Source: Halotia branconii CENA392 (GTDB lineage Bacteria > Cyanobacteriota > Cyanobacteriia > Cyanobacteriales > Nostocaceae). Taken from it: 64,000 bases of DNA. Position 1 is the first letter of the stretch; the number at the start of each line of letters is the position of its first letter. The notes under the pieces were generated by a model that saw nothing but the letters and a program-made list of their open reading frames with translations, searched no databases and was not told where the DNA came from. The stretch covers positions 4,691,455-4,755,454 of the forward strand of contig NZ_CP124543.1 in the NCBI RefSeq assembly GCF_029953635.1, written 5' to 3'. A program made the translations under genes and the position numbers. This document shows positions 34,011 to 42,626 of this stretch, piece after piece.

Positions 34011-35527
34011 CTGGAGTTTGGACTAAAAAGCTAGAGAAAAGCAGTCAGCAGTAACACTGACTGCCGTAAAGTCAATGAAAGTAATCAATAAATCATTGAC
34101 GTGATGATCCTGACACAACTAGAAAAATTCCGCCAAGGTATCTACGATAGTTTGGGGAAGGCCAAAGATGCAGTATTTGAATTGATGGATGCAGTATTGA
34201 CAAGTCCGAGTATCCCATCATTTGTAAGCTTGTCACAAAGCCCAGTATTTCGACGGCAATGGTCGAGCATTTATGCAGCACTACATGATAGTCGTCCACC
34301 GAAAATGTTGCTGATGAAGCTACTGGTACAGGAGGTAGAGACGGATGAACAGCCATTTCTAGCAGGAGATCATAGCTTTTGGGCAAGACCAGAAGCGAAG
34401 ACACTAAAAGAAAGAACTTTTCATGGGGATAGAGGGGGGAGCATAGGCATCGGACAAAGTTACAGTACGTTAGCGTGGATACCAGAGGCGGATGGGAGTT
34501 GGGCATTACCGTTGAAACATGAACGGATAACCACCTTTGAAACGCCAACGAGTAAAGCCGCATTCCAACTAAAACTTGTCACCCGTGAGTTAGGCACTAG
34601 ACCACTTGCAGCTTATGACCGAGGCTACGGCAACGCCAAATTTGTCCAAGCCACGGAGGAGATTAACGCAGACCTATTATTGCGTTTAGCATCTAACCGA
34701 TGTGTATGGGGTACACCCGGTACTTATAAAGGACGAGGCGCACCATGTAAACATGGTCACAAGTTTAAGCTCAATGACCCCCAAACTTGGCCAGAGGCAA
34801 CTGAAACTCTGGAAGTTGAAGACCCGAAAGTTGGTCGAGTGAAAGTAATGCGTTGGAGTGGATTTCATTTCCTTCAGTCCCCAAACCGGGCAATGGAAAT
34901 CATTCGCGTCGAGGTACTCCAACCAGTAGGACGTAATCGGAAGTTTCAACCTTTATGGCTAGCTTGGTTGGGTCAGACAATGCCTCCATTAGAGAATCTC
35001 TGGCAAAAATACCTATGCCGCTTTGCTTTAGAGCATTGGTATCGATTTGCCAAGCAGAGGTTATATTGGACACAGCCTCAATTGAGTTCTACTCGGGCCG
35101 CAGAGCGATGGAGTGACTTGATGCCCCTGCTAACTTGGCAACTCTGGTTCGCAAGAGTTGCCTGTATTGATTCCCCCTTGCCCTGGCAATCGACTCAGGA
35201 TAAACTGTCTCCAGGACGTGTAGCACAAGCCTTTCCTCTAATTTTAGCCACTATTGGCACTCCTGCTCAACCCCCGAAAACTCAAGGGTTATCACCTGGG
35301 CGTGCCCAAGGGCATCAGCCACCTCAACGTCCCCGTTATCTCACTGTCAAAAAACACGCATCTAAAAAACCTAAAACCGAAGAATCACTTAAGAACGCTA
35401 ATCTAACTGCTGCTTAGTTTCTGCTTCTTTTTTAACGATTCCACTTAACTCAGCCTCTAACAAAGCTGGGTAACTTTCTTTTGCCTTCTCTTCATTCCTG
35501 CTAAATGCAGATTAGTCCAAACTCAAG
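34011..35527 (+). mobile_element. IS4/IS701-like insertion sequence, copy 2
   Basis: 1517 bp, the same ends and length as 14252-15768, with near-complete identity. It has inserted into a minus-strand transposase gene whose remaining part follows from 35528. Confidence 0.9.
34101..35417 (+). CDS. DDE transposase, IS4/IS701-like
   Basis: 438 residues, the same protein as at 14342-15658, with intact DDE candidates (GDHSFW, AAYDRGYGN, LEHWYRFAK). It starts at GTG 34101 or ATG 34104. Confidence 0.85.
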   Translation: MMILTQLEKFRQGIYDSLGKAKDAVFELMDAVLTSPSIPSFVSLSQSPVFRRQWSSIYAALHDSRPPKMLLMKLLVQEVETDEQPFLAGDHSFWARPEAKTLKERTFHGDRGGSIGIGQSYSTLAWIPEADGSWALPLKHERITTFETPTSKAAFQLKLVTRELGTRPLAAYDRGYGNAKFVQATEEINADLLLRLASNRCVWGTPGTYKGRGAPCKHGHKFKLNDPQTWPEATETLEVEDPKVGRVKVMRWSGFHFLQSPNRAMEIIRVEVLQPVGRNRKFQPLWLAWLGQTMPPLENLWQKYLCRFALEHWYRFAKQRLYWTQPQLSSTRAAERWSDLMPLLTWQLWFARVACIDSPLPWQSTQDKLSPGRVAQAFPLILATIGTPAQPPKTQGLSPGRAQGHQPPQRPRYLTVKKHASKKPKTEESLKNANLTAA

Positions 35528-36304
35528 ATCTAATGGCAGCACCACTTCACTCAAATTACTGAGAAAATGTGCCTGACAACGTTGATGTGGTGCATCTGGC
35601 CAACTTGAATTCATCGCAGTAATAATTGCTGATTCTCCATCTGACAAGGTTGCCAGCACTTTGTACGCTAAATCCTTGAATGGTTGCAGCCACTCAATTA
35701 ACCCTTGTGCTTGTGCCTGTGGCAACTGAATTGCACTGACTGGTGTACCACTTAATACTTCATGTAATACGTATAACAAAGTCCCGTGACCCTCTGGCTG
35801 TAAAGCATCAATTGCCCAAATCAAACCATCATGTTCAGCGGCTGTAGCAGCTAATTTCTCCGGCGTATGTGCCATCGTCCCACCCAACAGTGCCAAAAAT
35901 TGACGGTATAATTTACCCACGTTACTCTCATTAATTTCCACGCCACGCTGGTTTAATGAACGCCGAATTTCTGCCAACTGTTGATGCTCATGTTCATGTT
36001 GCCAACCAATAAATGCCAGTACATCTAAACCATAAGTACTTTGAGGTAAACTATACTTTAATACACCGCCAGCTAAGTAGTGCTGACCAAAATATTCACA
36101 TTCTGAGTTGGCACATTTTTTCCCCTTGCCTGCCACAAACACTGCCCCCTCTAGAGTTTGAATTGTTTTACCCATGTGCCAAGATGGAAGACTAACTAAT
36201 GTGGTGTCGCAATGTATACACGAATTTAACTCACATTTCACAATTATTCGTTTGGCATCCGGGAAATGTCTTTGTGGGCGGTGGCGAGGTAACTTTACTA
36301 TCAC
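35528..36304 (-). pseudogene. transposase-like gene truncated by IS
   Basis: About 260 native residues from 36304. The N-terminal zinc-binding-like CELNSCIHCDT and CANSECEYF are followed by a DDE-like core (HDGLIWAIDALQPEGHG, LATLSDGESAII, HQRCQAHFLSNL). It ends in IS DNA at 35527. I read it as a transposase from an unassigned IS family; the C-terminal catalytic Glu region is lost. Confidence 0.6.
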
Positions 36305-36370
36305 GGAGGAATGGCTGCTGCTATATGTTTTTTCAGCTTACCTGCAAACAACACCAATTAGATAGCTAGG

Positions 36371-36430
36371 GCAAAGCAGCTGGTGGCGCGGCAGATTGCG
36401 GTGTTGGCGAATGTGTTGATGGTGCTGTAG
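36371..36430 (+). pseudogene. 20-codon C-terminal gene remnant, copy 1
   Basis: Reads AKQLVARQIAVLANVLMVL then stop. The same end is found at 60270-60329 in a longer fragment, and a decayed version lies near 59310-59440. It is a dispersed remnant of one gene type, family unknown. Confidence 0.55.
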
Positions 36431-37611
36431 GGGTGTGGGACGGTACAATGCTCAACGTTGTTGACTAGCTGTTTCTGAAGCTCTGCGCCAACAAAAACAT
36501 CGCCTTTATCATGTCATGATCCAGTTGGTAAATACAAGCTTTGGTCAAGCAACGTACAAAACTTCTTTTATGCTAACCTTGTCATCCTAGAAAATGCTTA
36601 AAGAGCATATTACCAAACGCCTTTCTAAATTGAAAGCTAGAAATTTCAGGTTTCGCACCCTCAATGACATCAATATTAGTACAGTGACAAATAGAAACTC
36701 GCTGTTTTTTTATAAAAAGTATGAGTTTTTGTATGAGCTTTTATATGAGTTTTGGATATTGCAGATATCGGTTTTTTGTGTAAAAGCTATTCAACTTACG
36801 ATTAAATTACAACTGAGAATGTTGACAAAAAAACTGTATCAATGATGTCTGTTTAGACAGCACACCAATGTTCAAGCCTGTTGATAACTGTGTGGAACGT
36901 ACCTCTTGTAGGCTAATGCGCTCACCCTTTGTTATGGTGATGGTAGCTAAGAGTTCAGGAGTCAGAAGAATTGAACTAGACCATAAATGGAATAGCATTC
37001 TTGTTGGTAAACTTTCTTAAAAAAAATGCATATTATGTTATCTTAATAAACATTAATATGTTTTAATTAGGCAAATAACATAATATTTAGCATCTAAGAA
37101 CTTTTCAAATATTTTTTTAAATATAAAGTACTTCTATTTATTAAATTTAGCTTGCGTAAAACCTAATTATAAATTAATCTACTTTTAGAGTGTTGTTTCC
37201 TAACCTAAGTCAATATTGATATTTAATAGTGCCGCTTACTGTATTATCTGAGGTATTAAATCATGAAGCTATATGCTTTTGACTTTAATATACATAATGC
37301 TTGCTATTGCCAATTACAATATATAGTCTGACTTGAACATACACATTACAAAATTTCAATGACTTTAATCATTTATTAAATACGCAACTAACTGGATTTT
37401 AGTATCATCATAACGACGTATCTTAAATGAAGATTAAATGAAGATAAATCAACCGTCCCGTCTTCTTATATAATTCTTTATATAATCAATTTTTAAATGA
37501 TTTTCAAGTAGATTCTCACAGCAAATAAGTTTTTAAACTGGGACTACAATTTACTAAAAAATTCAAAATATTGCTCAAATACATTTATATTTTTTTTGTA
37601 GAAAGACACTT
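36431..37611. other. long AT-rich non-coding stretch
   Basis: About 1.2 kb without a convincing gene. Short open frames near 36594-36845 are made of simple TATGAGTTTT repeats and look non-coding. The part before 37612 probably carries the promoter of the FHA gene. Confidence 0.5.
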
Positions 37612-38097
37612 ATGTACAAAATAACTTTAGAATGGATTGAAAATGGTCGTCAGCGTTCAGAAATAATTTCTTCAGAAGATAATTTAAAAGAAAAAGGAAA
37701 GATTTCTATTGGTAGGGATAAAAATCAATGTGATATCATCTTGCCTATAAGTGAGAAGAGTATCTCTCGCTTGCACGCAATAATGTTTTACGACTTTCAT
37801 AATAATTGCTTTTTTATCAAAAACTCAACGTCTAATAGACCTCAACCAAATCCTGTAATTGTTGATGGGAGGAAAATTATTTATGAACAAATAGGTGTTT
37901 ATTCAGGAAGTCTAATTCAACTAGGTAAAATTTCTTTAAAAATTAAACAAATTGAAATCATTCAATCTCAACAGTCGTATGGAGTTAGATGTTTAAATGG
38001 TCATCAAATTCCTTACAAATATATAGGAGACTTCTGTCCTCATTGTGGTTTTTCTTTACAAGCAGTTGAAACAACTTTGTTATCTGATGACAACTAA
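37612..38097 (+). CDS. FHA-domain protein with C-terminal zinc ribbon
   Basis: 161 residues. The FHA core includes ISIGRDKNQCDIILP, SISRLHAIM and a later glycine-containing strand, i.e. the GR...S..H pattern that binds phosphothreonine. The C-terminus has CLNGHQIPYKYIGDFCPHCG, a four-ligand zinc ribbon. FHA proteins read Ser/Thr-kinase signals; a CHASE2 kinase is encoded 13 kb downstream on the same strand. It precedes another FHA gene by 142 bp. Confidence 0.85.
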   Translation: MYKITLEWIENGRQRSEIISSEDNLKEKGKISIGRDKNQCDIILPISEKSISRLHAIMFYDFHNNCFFIKNSTSNRPQPNPVIVDGRKIIYEQIGVYSGSLIQLGKISLKIKQIEIIQSQQSYGVRCLNGHQIPYKYIGDFCPHCGFSLQAVETTLLSDDN

Positions 38098-38239
38098 CAT
38101 ATTTAACCTGAGTTGGGGATAACCTAGAACGTTGATTTTGTAGTTAGTTTTAAAAGCGTGAAAGCCTTATTCTCTCGTCCAAATAATCAAAGTTGAGTTC
38201 TTAACCCGAACTAACGTTAGTTGGTTTACAGTCCCAATT

Positions 38240-40264
38240 ATGGAAATATTACTAACCTGGGAAGATCCTGGTAATCAAGAACTGCAAAAGCATTCTTCTA
38301 CTATTCCTTTGGGGATAGGACGAGAACTTGCACGTATACCTGATATTTATGAAAATCAATCTTTAAAAAAAGTCGTTTTAAAAAGCAGGGAGATTTCTAG
38401 TTTTCATGCCTTGATCTATTTTGTTAACGGTCAGTTAACTATTAAAGACATAAGTACCAATGGTACAAGGGTCAATGGGAATCTATTACATAAGTCTAGT
38501 TGCCCTCTGAATACTGGAGATGCCCTGCAAATCGGGCCATTTCAGATCAGTGTAAGTTTGACAAACGAGATTGATGGTACAGAAATCCTCAATCAACCTC
38601 CAACTATATTAGATCTAGAAACCGAAGTCACTAATTTTAGTCAACAAGCAGTAGATGAATCTCCGCCTTCAACTATTGCCTTTAACCTAGAAACCGACCA
38701 ACCAGATCCCAAAGCAGAGCCATTCAAACCTACGTATTTAGCTTCTTTTCCTCCACGGGAATTTATTGCGTCAGAGTTTGTAGATATGCAATCTCTTTAT
38801 GCCACAGGAGAACCCGTTCAAGAGCAAGAGTATGTTGCTTTGGGAGGGGGTATAGGTAGTTTTGCATGGGTGGATCACATCAGAATTTATGGAGTAAAGC
38901 CAGATAAAATTACTGTTCTTGGTTTAGAACAAAAACCATACGGACGTTATCAGCGTCTTTGTCAAAACTCTCAAATTCCTCCCTATGAAAGATTACGTTC
39001 TGGTTCTGATTCTTGCCCAGATAATCTGTGGGGTTGGCCTGGTTATGCTTGGCGAGAAGCTTGGCAAGAAATCTTTTCTGGTGAAGTAGGTTCTGCATTA
39101 AAGCGTCTGTGGCAGGTTTTTTCAGAGCCATTGCTTGCAGATACTTATACTCCTTTATCTGGAAGAGTATTTGAATCTATTGACCGAGAAGCCGAACGTA
39201 TTGGTTGGTCGAAAATGCTGAAATACGGTCGTATCCGGGCTATTCGTAAAACAACAGATGGTCGTTATGCGATCGCCTATTCTGTGCCTCAAGCCTCGGA
39301 GCGATCGCATGGATATTTAGTCGGTCGTTATGTGCATATTGCCACAGGATATCCTGCTATTAAGTTTTTGCCTGATTTGCAAAAATACCGCCAAGATACT
39401 GGCGATTCTAAATCTGTAGTTAATGCTTACGAACAACATGAGCATATCTACAAACAATTAGAAAATCGGGGTGGTACGGTAATTATTCGCGGTAGAGGGA
39501 TTGTTTCATCTCGAATTATCCAAACAATTTGGGAAGCCAGACGCAAGAATCGTCAAATAAAAGTTATCCATGTAATGCGTACCCCCGTCAAAGAAGGTTA
39601 TAAGTTTGGTTCGGCTCAACGTAAAGTTGAGAATAACTGGGAATTTCAACCTTATAACTGGCCGAAAGCCACATGGGGGGGTGACATGCGTTCTATGTTA
39701 GAAGCAGCTTCCCCTGCCAAACGTTATGAATTACTTAAAGATTGGGGTGGAACTACGACAGCAGACCGTACAGATTGGAAAAAAATTATTCAAGAAGGTT
39801 TAGATGCTGGGTGGTACACCATTGAGTTTGGGCAAGTAGAAAAGGTAGAACGTAACCATGAAGGAAAACCTATTTCTTTTATCAGAAATCAAGAAGGATT
39901 GTTAGAGGTAGCAGCAGATTTCATTATTGACTCTACAGGGTTGGAAGCTAAACCCGAAAATAATCCTTTATTTGCGGATTTGATTAACCGCTATAACTTG
40001 TCTTTGTCTCCTTATGGTGGTTTGCAAGCTGCTAAAGATTTTGAAATGAAAGAAATGCGAAATATGCGCGGCAGAATGTATGTTTCCGGGGTTTTAACTT
40101 TGGGCGGCCCTTATGCTGCAATTGATACATTTTTAGGCTTGCAATATGCGGCTCAAAGAGCAGCGGATGCTTTAGTTGCTGCAAAAGCTCCAGATATACA
40201 TTATCTAAATGGTTTAGGTTCTTTATGGCAATGGATTAAATGGGCAACCAATCAACAACCATGA
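38240..40264 (+). CDS. FHA domain fused to flavin-dependent oxidoreductase
   Basis: 674 residues. N-terminal FHA (about 20-105): GIGRELARIP, SREISSFHALI, KDISTNGTRVNGN. A linker rich in Thr/Pro/Glu follows, then a two-dinucleotide-binding flavoprotein: FAD-type GGGIGS at 202-207, ATGY at 368-371, NAD(P)-type GRGIVSSR at 418-425, and a late IIDSTGLEAKP. ATGY is typical of flavin monooxygenases and related N-hydroxylases. The substrate is unknown. FHA presumably ties the enzyme to a phosphorylated partner. The fusion is unusual in my experience. Confidence 0.8.
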   Translation: MEILLTWEDPGNQELQKHSSTIPLGIGRELARIPDIYENQSLKKVVLKSREISSFHALIYFVNGQLTIKDISTNGTRVNGNLLHKSSCPLNTGDALQIGPFQISVSLTNEIDGTEILNQPPTILDLETEVTNFSQQAVDESPPSTIAFNLETDQPDPKAEPFKPTYLASFPPREFIASEFVDMQSLYATGEPVQEQEYVALGGGIGSFAWVDHIRIYGVKPDKITVLGLEQKPYGRYQRLCQNSQIPPYERLRSGSDSCPDNLWGWPGYAWREAWQEIFSGEVGSALKRLWQVFSEPLLADTYTPLSGRVFESIDREAERIGWSKMLKYGRIRAIRKTTDGRYAIAYSVPQASERSHGYLVGRYVHIATGYPAIKFLPDLQKYRQDTGDSKSVVNAYEQHEHIYKQLENRGGTVIIRGRGIVSSRIIQTIWEARRKNRQIKVIHVMRTPVKEGYKFGSAQRKVENNWEFQPYNWPKATWGGDMRSMLEAASPAKRYELLKDWGGTTTADRTDWKKIIQEGLDAGWYTIEFGQVEKVERNHEGKPISFIRNQEGLLEVAADFIIDSTGLEAKPENNPLFADLINRYNLSLSPYGGLQAAKDFEMKEMRNMRGRMYVSGVLTLGGPYAAIDTFLGLQYAAQRAADALVAAKAPDIHYLNGLGSLWQWIKWATNQQP

Positions 40265-40318
40265 ATCAATTCGCAATTCGCAATTCGCAATTCGCAATTA
40301 AATCAAGCCACTCACAAG

Positions 40319-40469
40319 GGGAGCATCCCAATTTTGTCAAAAGACACCGAACTGGCACAAAAACCCTGTACAAACCTCTTTCCTTTGCGTTCTTTGCGGT
40401 TCGTTATTTCATTCTCTACCTAAGTCCAAATACCGGATAAAAATAAACTTGCACATTTGGGATGCTCCC
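40319..40469. repeat. 151-bp inverted-repeat element with 8-bp target duplication
   Basis: Perfect 13-bp ends GGGAGCATCCCAA / TTGGGATGCTCCC, flanked by direct CTCACAAG (40311-40318 and 40470-40477). It has no transposase and is a non-autonomous mobile element. A short AATTCGC tandem repeat lies just before it (about 40266-40300). Confidence 0.8.
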
Positions 40470-40530
40470 CTCACAAGGGGCGTTAGCGAACCGACAGGAA
40501 GTACGGTTTTAAACCTAATTTTTTGATAAC

Positions 40531-40621
40531 AGGATTTACGCAAAATTATGGAAAAACGAACCACAAAGGACACTAAGGACACGAAGTTAAGAGGGTTTCA
40601 AAGAGTTCTTGCGTAAGTCCT
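40531..40621. repeat. 91-bp inverted-repeat element
   Basis: Ends AGGATTTACGCAA and TTGCGTAAGTCCT pair at 12 of 13 positions. The interior carries CACAAAGGACACTAAGGACACG, similar to the hairpin at 883-924. A likely MITE. Confidence 0.65.
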
Positions 40622-40697
40622 AAATAAATTTGGCTGGAATTTCAATCAGTTCACATTCTTTCATTCATTTTAATCCGCAAAGTTATAGAAGAGGGGC

Positions 40698-41147
40698 ATG
40701 ACACCTACATTAATTGGACGCTGGCAATCTCGGATTTTTCTTTTAGCAACTATTGGGGTTTTATTTTCCTTACCTTTTGCTTTAAAAAATGGATTACAAC
40801 AAGTTGAATGGATTTACTTTTGGGTTCTGTTTTACATTGGGCTTTTTGGTTTAGTTTGGGATGTTATTTATAACTATTTACAAAAGTTTTTTTGGGATCA
40901 TGATTGGCCTAGTGTTTTGCAATTTTTGGCAGCAATTGTTGAAGGTGTTTTTTTGGCATTGGTAATAAATTTAATTGGATTACCTAATATTCCCCAAAAG
41001 CAATTTTCTCTACCAATTTATATTTTTCATTACAGTGTTGTTTGGTTTGCATTCTATTGTGCTTCTTGGGTAGTTATGCGCTTGTTATTTCCTAGAGCGC
41101 GGTTTCGAGGTGGTGCGTGGATAGGTAGATGGAGTCGTAGTAGTTAG
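40698..41147 (+). CDS. hypothetical multi-pass membrane protein
   Basis: 149 residues with about four hydrophobic helices (IFLLATIGVLFSLPFAL, IYFWVLFYIGLFGLVW, LQFLAAIVEGVFLALVINL, VVWFAFYCASWVVMRLLF) and a basic C-terminal tail (RARFRGGAWIGRWSR). No known family. It lies between the FHA-flavoprotein gene and the DUF928/TPS cluster on the same strand. Confidence 0.65.
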   Translation: MTPTLIGRWQSRIFLLATIGVLFSLPFALKNGLQQVEWIYFWVLFYIGLFGLVWDVIYNYLQKFFWDHDWPSVLQFLAAIVEGVFLALVINLIGLPNIPQKQFSLPIYIFHYSVVWFAFYCASWVVMRLLFPRARFRGGAWIGRWSRSS

Positions 41148-41159
41148 TAATTAAATTTA

Positions 41160-41391
41160 AGAGGTTGTTTTAAAAGTGATTTGCTGTGATTTTAATCAAA
41201 TTTTTATCCCCCTTAATCCCCCCTTGGAAAGGGGGGAGACAAGAAAATCCTGTTCCCTCCCCTTTATAAGGGGAGGGTTAGGGTGGGGTAATTCAATAAC
41301 TTCTATGTACACCGTAGCCTTTCCAAGGCGAGGGTTAGAGAGGGGTAAAAAAATATTTGATACATCAATTATGACTTTTCAAACATCCTCT
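41160..41391. repeat. MITE-like element, type A, copy 2
   Basis: About 230 bp with ends AGAGGTTGTTTTAAAAGT and ACTTTTCAAACATCCTCT (16 of 18 pair). The core has CCCCCTTAATCCCCCCTTGG and a matching GGGGAGGGTTAGGGTGGGG. That core also occurs inside the type B element at 42355, although the ends differ. Confidence 0.75.
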
Positions 41392-41414
41392 AATACAAAT
41401 GGGTGAAAAGAGTT

Positions 41415-42347
41415 ATGAAACTAATATCTAAAATCAGCTTTCTGGGGATTGTTTTGTTATTTGCGTCTTTGTTGGATTCGACTTCGCTTGCAGCAGTCAA
41501 TTCATCGGAAAATGTTGATAATACTACGTTGTTAGCAGGTAAAGGTACGTCTAGTTATGACAGTTTGATGCGACAGGGTTATGCTGCTGCCAGACGTAGA
41601 AACTATACTGCCGCTAGGAATTATTTTCAGCAAGCATTAGGCCATCGCCCTGGAGATAAGTATGCCACAAGAGCCATAGCCAATATGAATCGCTACCTCG
41701 CTCGTCGTAACAGTTCTCGTATTGCCTACAGCAGGACAAGAACAGGTAGAAGAGCTGTTGGTGGAACGCGGGGAGGTTGTTTTGATGTTGAGAGCGAACA
41801 AGCTCGTCAATTGATTATTCCTTTAATACCGTCAGATGCAGATGGTGTAACTACAACTGCTGAGTATCCTAGTTTCTTGTTTTATGTTCCCCAAATCCCT
41901 AAAGTAACATCATTGGAATTAGTTGTACGAGATGATAAGACATTTGAAAAATTACAGACAGTAGCCTTAACGCCAAACAAACAATCTGGGATTGTGAGAG
42001 CTAATTTAACTTCTCAAACAGGTAAGCCTTTAGCATTGAACAAAGAGTACACTTGGGTATTTTCTGTTATTTGCGGCAATAACAGTCGGGATACAGATTG
42101 GGCTTTAGAGGGCAAAGTGAAAAGAGTTCAGCCCAATGAAAATTTAAATCTTGATTTAGAAACTGCTGCACCGCAAGAACAGGTGGAAATTTATGTCGAA
42201 AATAAGTTATGGGAAAATGCTTTGAGAACTGTAGCCGATTTACGTCGCCAAAATCCTAACGATGCAGAAATTAAGCAATATTGGCAAGAGTTGTTGAAGT
42301 CGGTAGATTTTCAAAATGAAGTTATTCAAGCGCCTTTATTGCAGTAA
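41415..42347 (+). CDS. DUF928 domain protein with signal peptide
   Basis: About 310 residues from ATG 41415 (the frame also opens at GTG 41403). An N-terminal signal peptide (SFLGIVLLFASLLDSTSLAA) is followed by a short TPR-like pair (YAAARRRNYTAARNYFQQAL), and then the DUF928 domain (GGTRGGC, PSFLFYVPQ, GIVRANL, YTWVFSVICG). DUF928 proteins are cyanobacterial and poorly characterised; from memory they often neighbour CHASE2, CHAT and two-partner-secretion genes, as here. Probably periplasmic. Confidence 0.8.
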   Translation: MKLISKISFLGIVLLFASLLDSTSLAAVNSSENVDNTTLLAGKGTSSYDSLMRQGYAAARRRNYTAARNYFQQALGHRPGDKYATRAIANMNRYLARRNSSRIAYSRTRTGRRAVGGTRGGCFDVESEQARQLIIPLIPSDADGVTTTAEYPSFLFYVPQIPKVTSLELVVRDDKTFEKLQTVALTPNKQSGIVRANLTSQTGKPLALNKEYTWVFSVICGNNSRDTDWALEGKVKRVQPNENLNLDLETAAPQEQVEIYVENKLWENALRTVADLRRQNPNDAEIKQYWQELLKSVDFQNEVIQAPLLQ

Positions 42348-42354
42348 GTAGATA

Positions 42355-42538
42355 AACGTGAGTTCGACAAACCTTACCCTCCTAAAAGGCCTCTGGTGTA
42401 CACACAAATCTAATTACCCCCCTTAATCCCCCCTTGGAAAGAGGGGGGAAACTGAGAAATCTAGTTCCCTCCCCTTTCCAAGGGGAGGGTTAGGGTGGGG
42501 TAATTCCAGAACTGAGAGTAACTCATCAAACTCACGTT
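42355..42538. repeat. MITE-like element, type B, copy 2
   Basis: 184 bp with ends AACGTGAGTTCGACAA and CTCATCAAACTCACGTT. The core shares CCTTAATCCCCCCTTGGAAA and GGGGAGGGTTAGGGTGGGG with the type A element at 41160. It begins 8 bp after the DUF928 stop. Confidence 0.75.
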
Positions 42539-42626
42539 AAATAAGTAAAAAATTTCTGCAACACAACGTCTTCAATTTAAACAAGTTTTGATTCATTCAC
42601 ATTTAATCAATCGGGAGAAAACAGAT

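Noticed and set aside
36594..36845. 83-residue open frame
   Set aside because: Dominated by simple TATGAGTTTT-type sequence, with no Shine-Dalgarno and no family resemblance.
41176..41406. 76-residue open frame before the DUF928 gene
   Set aside because: Lies in the second type A MITE; no protein-like composition.
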